Shown: positions 5,351-7,634 of the stretch, piece by piece
Layout: each line of letters begins with the position of its first letter
How positions within the stretch are numbered: position 1 is the first letter of the stretch
Assembly (NCBI GenBank): GCA_016193165.1
Contig: JACPST010000150.1
Coordinates: 1 to 7,634, forward strand
Origin: Deltaproteobacteria bacterium
GTDB lineage: Bacteria; Bdellovibrionota; JACOXK01; 2-02-FULL-40-11
DNA: 7,634 bases
Direction of reading: 5' to 3'
Notes under the pieces: generated by a model
Seen by the model: only the letters and a program-made list of their open reading frames with translations
Databases searched by the model: none
What the model was told of the DNA's origin: nothing
Made by a program: the position numbers and the translations under genes

Positions 5351-6641
5351 TTACACCGAATAAATTCCCGCTATCTATTTCTTGAGCTATTTTTTGGTAG
5401 CTGATGCGTGCTTTTCCATTGGCCCAGGCATCGATGGCTCGGATGAAGGCTAAGTTTGTGTCGTGGAGAACATAAAAGAAGGTCGATAGCCCATTGGTTA
5501 AGATATCCAGATTTTGGGTGCCATTAGGATCGGCTTCGGAAGCTTTTCGTCCAAAAAACATCGTGTTGTAATACGGATAGGAGCTGCAGCTGTTGAAATA
5601 GTAAATTTGGTATCGGTCAGGATGAGGCTTCATTTCAAAGCCTTCTTCTTGTTCCATGGTTTCCAAATCTAAATATTCTCCCAACCCCGAATGACCGTCA
5701 TAAATCATGACAGAAGAATTCTCTAAAGCATCTTTTAGAAAATAGTGAAAAGCATGACTCAGTTCACCCATTCCGCTAGGGCCAAAAAACATGCGAACCA
5801 CAATTTTAGCTTTTTTATCTTGTTTTTCAAGTTCTTCGACATAGGGGACGACACTGGGACGAGAGGAGGCGACAGAAAAGATTTGTTCTTCTGCCCACGC
5901 GCCTAAAGGCTTAAACCCAAGCTGGATGAGAGAGCTTTGAATATCCTGATAATTAGAAGCATTGCTATCCGTCGATATCATAGGGTTCCTGTCTAAATAA
6001 GGATTATCCATTCCCATGAGTAAGCTGATATGAATAACGCCAGCGTCATCCACCAAACGTTCATATTCGGGATAGGTATTTTGGGTGTTTTCGAATCTTT
6101 GGATTTGAGTGGTAACTTTTTTGTAATCTCGTCCTTCTTTTAGGGGGCAGCCATCGTTTTCAGGATTCCAAAAATACCAAAAATATTTTTCGATATCATA
6201 GTGGGGATCCGTGCAGGGATTTCGTCCGTTTACTAATCCTTTTTCATAAATGGTTTCAGGATTATTGGGAAGGGGAATCTCATATTTTTGCCTGGGGCCA
6301 TTTTCTAATACAATGGTTCCTTGATAATGGTAGCGGGCAACATAGGTATTTCGTTTTTGAGAGGAGATCTTAATATCGGTGATTTCGTGATTGCCTTTAG
6401 GGACAGCTTTATATTCAGCATATCCCATGGGGCCAAATAAATGGAGTACTTGTAGATCAATATGCCTTCGAGCTTCTTCTAAAGTTGGGGGGTGTCGACT
6501 TTCCATCTCGACTTTATGATCAAAGGTCATCATCGCTTCGGTAGAGTTTTTACCTACATAAAGTTTTCGTTCTGTTTGGCTCCATGTGGTTTGCGAAACA
6601 GAAAATATGAAAATAAAAATAAGTCCTAAGCCATAATGCAT
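5328..6641 (-). CDS. Exported protein with divergent caspase-like (clan CD) His/Cys signature
   Basis: 437 residues, not matched to a named family. A signal peptide (MHYGLGLIFIFIFSVSQTTWSQ, cut near residue 20-22) is followed by a ~250-residue N-terminal region with two cysteines (C143, C165) that may form a disulfide in the periplasm. The C-terminal third contains SSVMIYDGHSGLGEYLD (H317) and, 35 residues on, YQIYYFNSCSSYPYYN (C352). Each is a hydrophobic strand ending in H-S-G or N-S-C-S, the layout of the caspase-fold catalytic dyad, and then come LDILTNGLSTFF and a helical end. I infer a cysteine protease or an inactive homologue. The partner gene next door is a clear C11 protease, which supports this. 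The ATG at 6641 is fixed by a strong GGAGGTG ribosome binding site 4-5 nt upstream and a good promoter. It is the first gene of the two-gene operon, and its last codons overlap the C11 gene start. Confidence 0.7.
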   Translation of the reverse strand: MHYGLGLIFIFIFSVSQTTWSQTERKLYVGKNSTEAMMTFDHKVEMESRHPPTLEEARRHIDLQVLHLFGPMGYAEYKAVPKGNHEITDIKISSQKRNTYVARYHYQGTIVLENGPRQKYEIPLPNNPETIYEKGLVNGRNPCTDPHYDIEKYFWYFWNPENDGCPLKEGRDYKKVTTQIQRFENTQNTYPEYERLVDDAGVIHISLLMGMDNPYLDRNPMISTDSNASNYQDIQSSLIQLGFKPLGAWAEEQIFSVASSRPSVVPYVEELEKQDKKAKIVVRMFFGPSGMGELSHAFHYFLKDALENSSVMIYDGHSGLGEYLDLETMEQEEGFEMKPHPDRYQIYYFNSCSSYPYYNTMFFGRKASEADPNGTQNLDILTNGLSTFFYVLHDTNLAFIRAIDAWANGKARISYQKIAQEIDSGNLFGVNGDEDNE

Positions 6642-6645
6642 AAAA

Positions 6646-6652
6646 CACCTCC
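6646..6652 (-). promoter_or_regulatory. Strong Shine-Dalgarno of the caspase-like gene
   Basis: Minus-strand GGAGGTG lies 4-5 nt before the ATG at 6641. It decides the start and contrasts with the divergent PLD gene, which has no ribosome binding site. Confidence 0.8.
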
Positions 6653-6668
6653 GTTAAGATGAAGCATT

Positions 6669-6695
6669 GTTATAAAGAAGAGAGAGAGGTGTCAA
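6669..6695 (-). promoter_or_regulatory. Promoter of the two-gene caspase-like/C11 operon
   Basis: Minus strand: perfect -35 TTGACA (6695-6690) and TATAAC (6674-6669) at 15-nt spacing, or TAACAA (6672-6667) at 17 nt. The spacer consists mainly of a CT-dinucleotide tract, five AG units on the + strand (6679-6688). Start of transcription is expected near 6660, giving a leader of about 20 nt that carries the Shine-Dalgarno. Confidence 0.65.
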
Positions 6696-6705
6696 GAACT
6701 AACCG

Positions 6706-6732
6706 TTGACTTTATGCTTCTCCCGCTATAAA
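6706..6732 (+). promoter_or_regulatory. Promoter of the PLD-family gene
   Basis: TTGACT (6706-6711), 15-nt spacer and TATAAA (6727-6732). The -10 ends 8 nt before the ATG at 6741, so the expected start of transcription is at or within 2 nt of the start codon. It is divergent from, and about 11 bp away from, the -35 of the minus-strand operon promoter. The spacer is slightly short. Confidence 0.55.
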
Positions 6733-6740
6733 AAAATCCC

Positions 6741-7634
6741 ATGTTTAAGCGTCTTTTCTTAGGGTTTGTTCTTAATCTCTTCTCTTCTCTTATTTTTGCG
6801 GCATCTCCAGAGATTCACACGTATTTTAGCCCGAATGGAGGAGCCGAGGAGGCCGTTATTCAAAATATTTCTCACACCCAGCGTTCTATGGATATTGCCA
6901 TGTATAATTTTAGCAGTGATCGAATTTTTAAGGCTTTGGAGTCTTTAAAAAAGAAAAGACCCCGCGTTCACATTCGCATGATCTTTGATAACGCGGCCAA
7001 TACCGAAGTTGAAAATCCAGGAGACACCTCCAAAGCGGATATGAGCGCTACTTTAGAAAGGATTGGAATCGACGTTCGATATGTTTCAAAAATCATGCAT
7101 CATAAATTTGTCATTATGGATGGTTTCCCGGATGGCCTCGAAGGCAATGAAGATTTTTCTGAGACGGTGCTTTTAAGCGGCAGTGGTAATTTTTCAAATC
7201 GCGCCGATACCACCTATGATGAAAACTTGGTAGAAATTAAAAATGATTCCCAGACCACCACGGAATTTCAAAAAGAATTTCAACTGATGTGGAATTATAG
7301 TTACGATTTTCCGGGGGATTCTTTGCAAAAAGAGAGAGAAGATTATGTTTCTGATCTTGCTCCTTCAGAACTCATCACGCCTGTTTTTACAAGCCAAAAT
7401 TTTAAAAAAGAACCTCGTTTTAAATTAAACGGGAATCGAGCGGCCTCTTCAAGTTTAGCAGAAGCCATCCGTACCGCCAAAACCTCTATTTATGTGGCTA
7501 CGGGTCATTTTCGTTTTAAGCCTCTGGCAGATGCTTTAATTGAAGCTAAAAGAGAAAATCCAGATTTAGATGTGAAGGTTATTTTAGATAGTCAAGAGTA
7601 TGTAAGTCCATCAGAGCATCAGCGGGTGATGAGA
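6741..7634 (+). CDS. Exported phospholipase D/nuclease-family (HKD) protein, 3' end outside window
   Basis: An open frame of 298 codons from the ATG at 6741 runs to the window edge without a stop. The signal peptide is MFKRLFLGFVLNLFSSLIFA, cut before ASPEI. A first PLD domain follows: IHTYFSPNGGAEEAVIQ (~25-41), a MDIAMYNFSS strand, then the HKD motif H120-x-K122-x4-D127 (MHHKFVIMD) and the trailing G147-S-G-N-F-S-N and DEN stretch, as in PLDc_2/Nuc-type enzymes. A second PLD half starts at about residue 230 (NGNRAASSSLAEAIRTAKTS, IYVATGHFRFKPL, VKVILDS), and its HKD would lie beyond the edge. Members hydrolyse phosphodiesters in phospholipids or nucleic acids; the substrate cannot be read here. 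No Shine-Dalgarno is present. It is divergent from the caspase-like operon. A smaller frame at 6766-6948 is a shadow of this gene. Confidence 0.88.
   Translation, partial: MFKRLFLGFVLNLFSSLIFAASPEIHTYFSPNGGAEEAVIQNISHTQRSMDIAMYNFSSDRIFKALESLKKKRPRVHIRMIFDNAANTEVENPGDTSKADMSATLERIGIDVRYVSKIMHHKFVIMDGFPDGLEGNEDFSETVLLSGSGNFSNRADTTYDENLVEIKNDSQTTTEFQKEFQLMWNYSYDFPGDSLQKEREDYVSDLAPSELITPVFTSQNFKKEPRFKLNGNRAASSSLAEAIRTAKTSIYVATGHFRFKPLADALIEAKRENPDLDVKVILDSQEYVSPSEHQRVMR

Noticed and set aside
6766..6948. Plus-strand 60-aa hydrophobic frame
   Set aside because: Lies inside the PLD-family gene in another frame; the real frame starts at 6741 and has HKD motifs.

Overview
The window comes from a bacterium of moderately low GC, and the exported proteins point to a Gram-negative. 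The tpiA-secG-tRNA-Leu(GAG) run recalls proteobacterial genomes (E. coli also has leuU directly after secG). The density of small exported proteins and secreted hydrolases would suit a Bdellovibrionota/deltaproteobacterium-like lineage. That placement is a guess from style, not from a marker gene. No mobile element, CRISPR array or prophage was seen.

Left part (1-1270, + strand) is housekeeping: the C-terminal half of triosephosphate isomerase (tpiA), the SecYEG subunit gene secG, a tRNA-Leu(GAG) with its own good promoter, and a seven-iron (3Fe-4S/4Fe-4S) ferredoxin. Next come two minus-strand genes (1285-2035): a small secreted protein of unknown function and a single-domain rhodanese. They are separated by a strong hairpin. 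Divergent from the rhodanese is a 488-residue protein (2149-3615) that joins an N-terminal Rieske [2Fe-2S] domain to a long, probably helical domain of uncertain identity.

Between the Rieske gene and the converging gene lies a compact 3616-3793 intergenic region. It has a consensus -35, a 13-bp closing stem enclosing two hairpins, and a T7 run: the signature of an undescribed small structured RNA. Right of it, two minus-strand genes overlap by 23 bp (3794-6641). Both encode exported proteins with caspase-like (clan CD) His/Cys signatures. One is clearly clostripain/C11-like and the other is divergent. They share a promoter whose spacer carries an (AG)5 tract. Divergent from them is an exported HKD phospholipase D/nuclease-family protein that runs off the right edge.

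The right half therefore looks like an exported-hydrolase locus: two cysteine-protease-like proteins and one PLD-family enzyme transcribed from a shared 99-bp divergent promoter region. Three + strand genes (ferredoxin, Rieske, PLD) lack a Shine-Dalgarno, and each has a -10-like hexamer exactly 8 nt before the ATG, suggesting leaderless transcripts.
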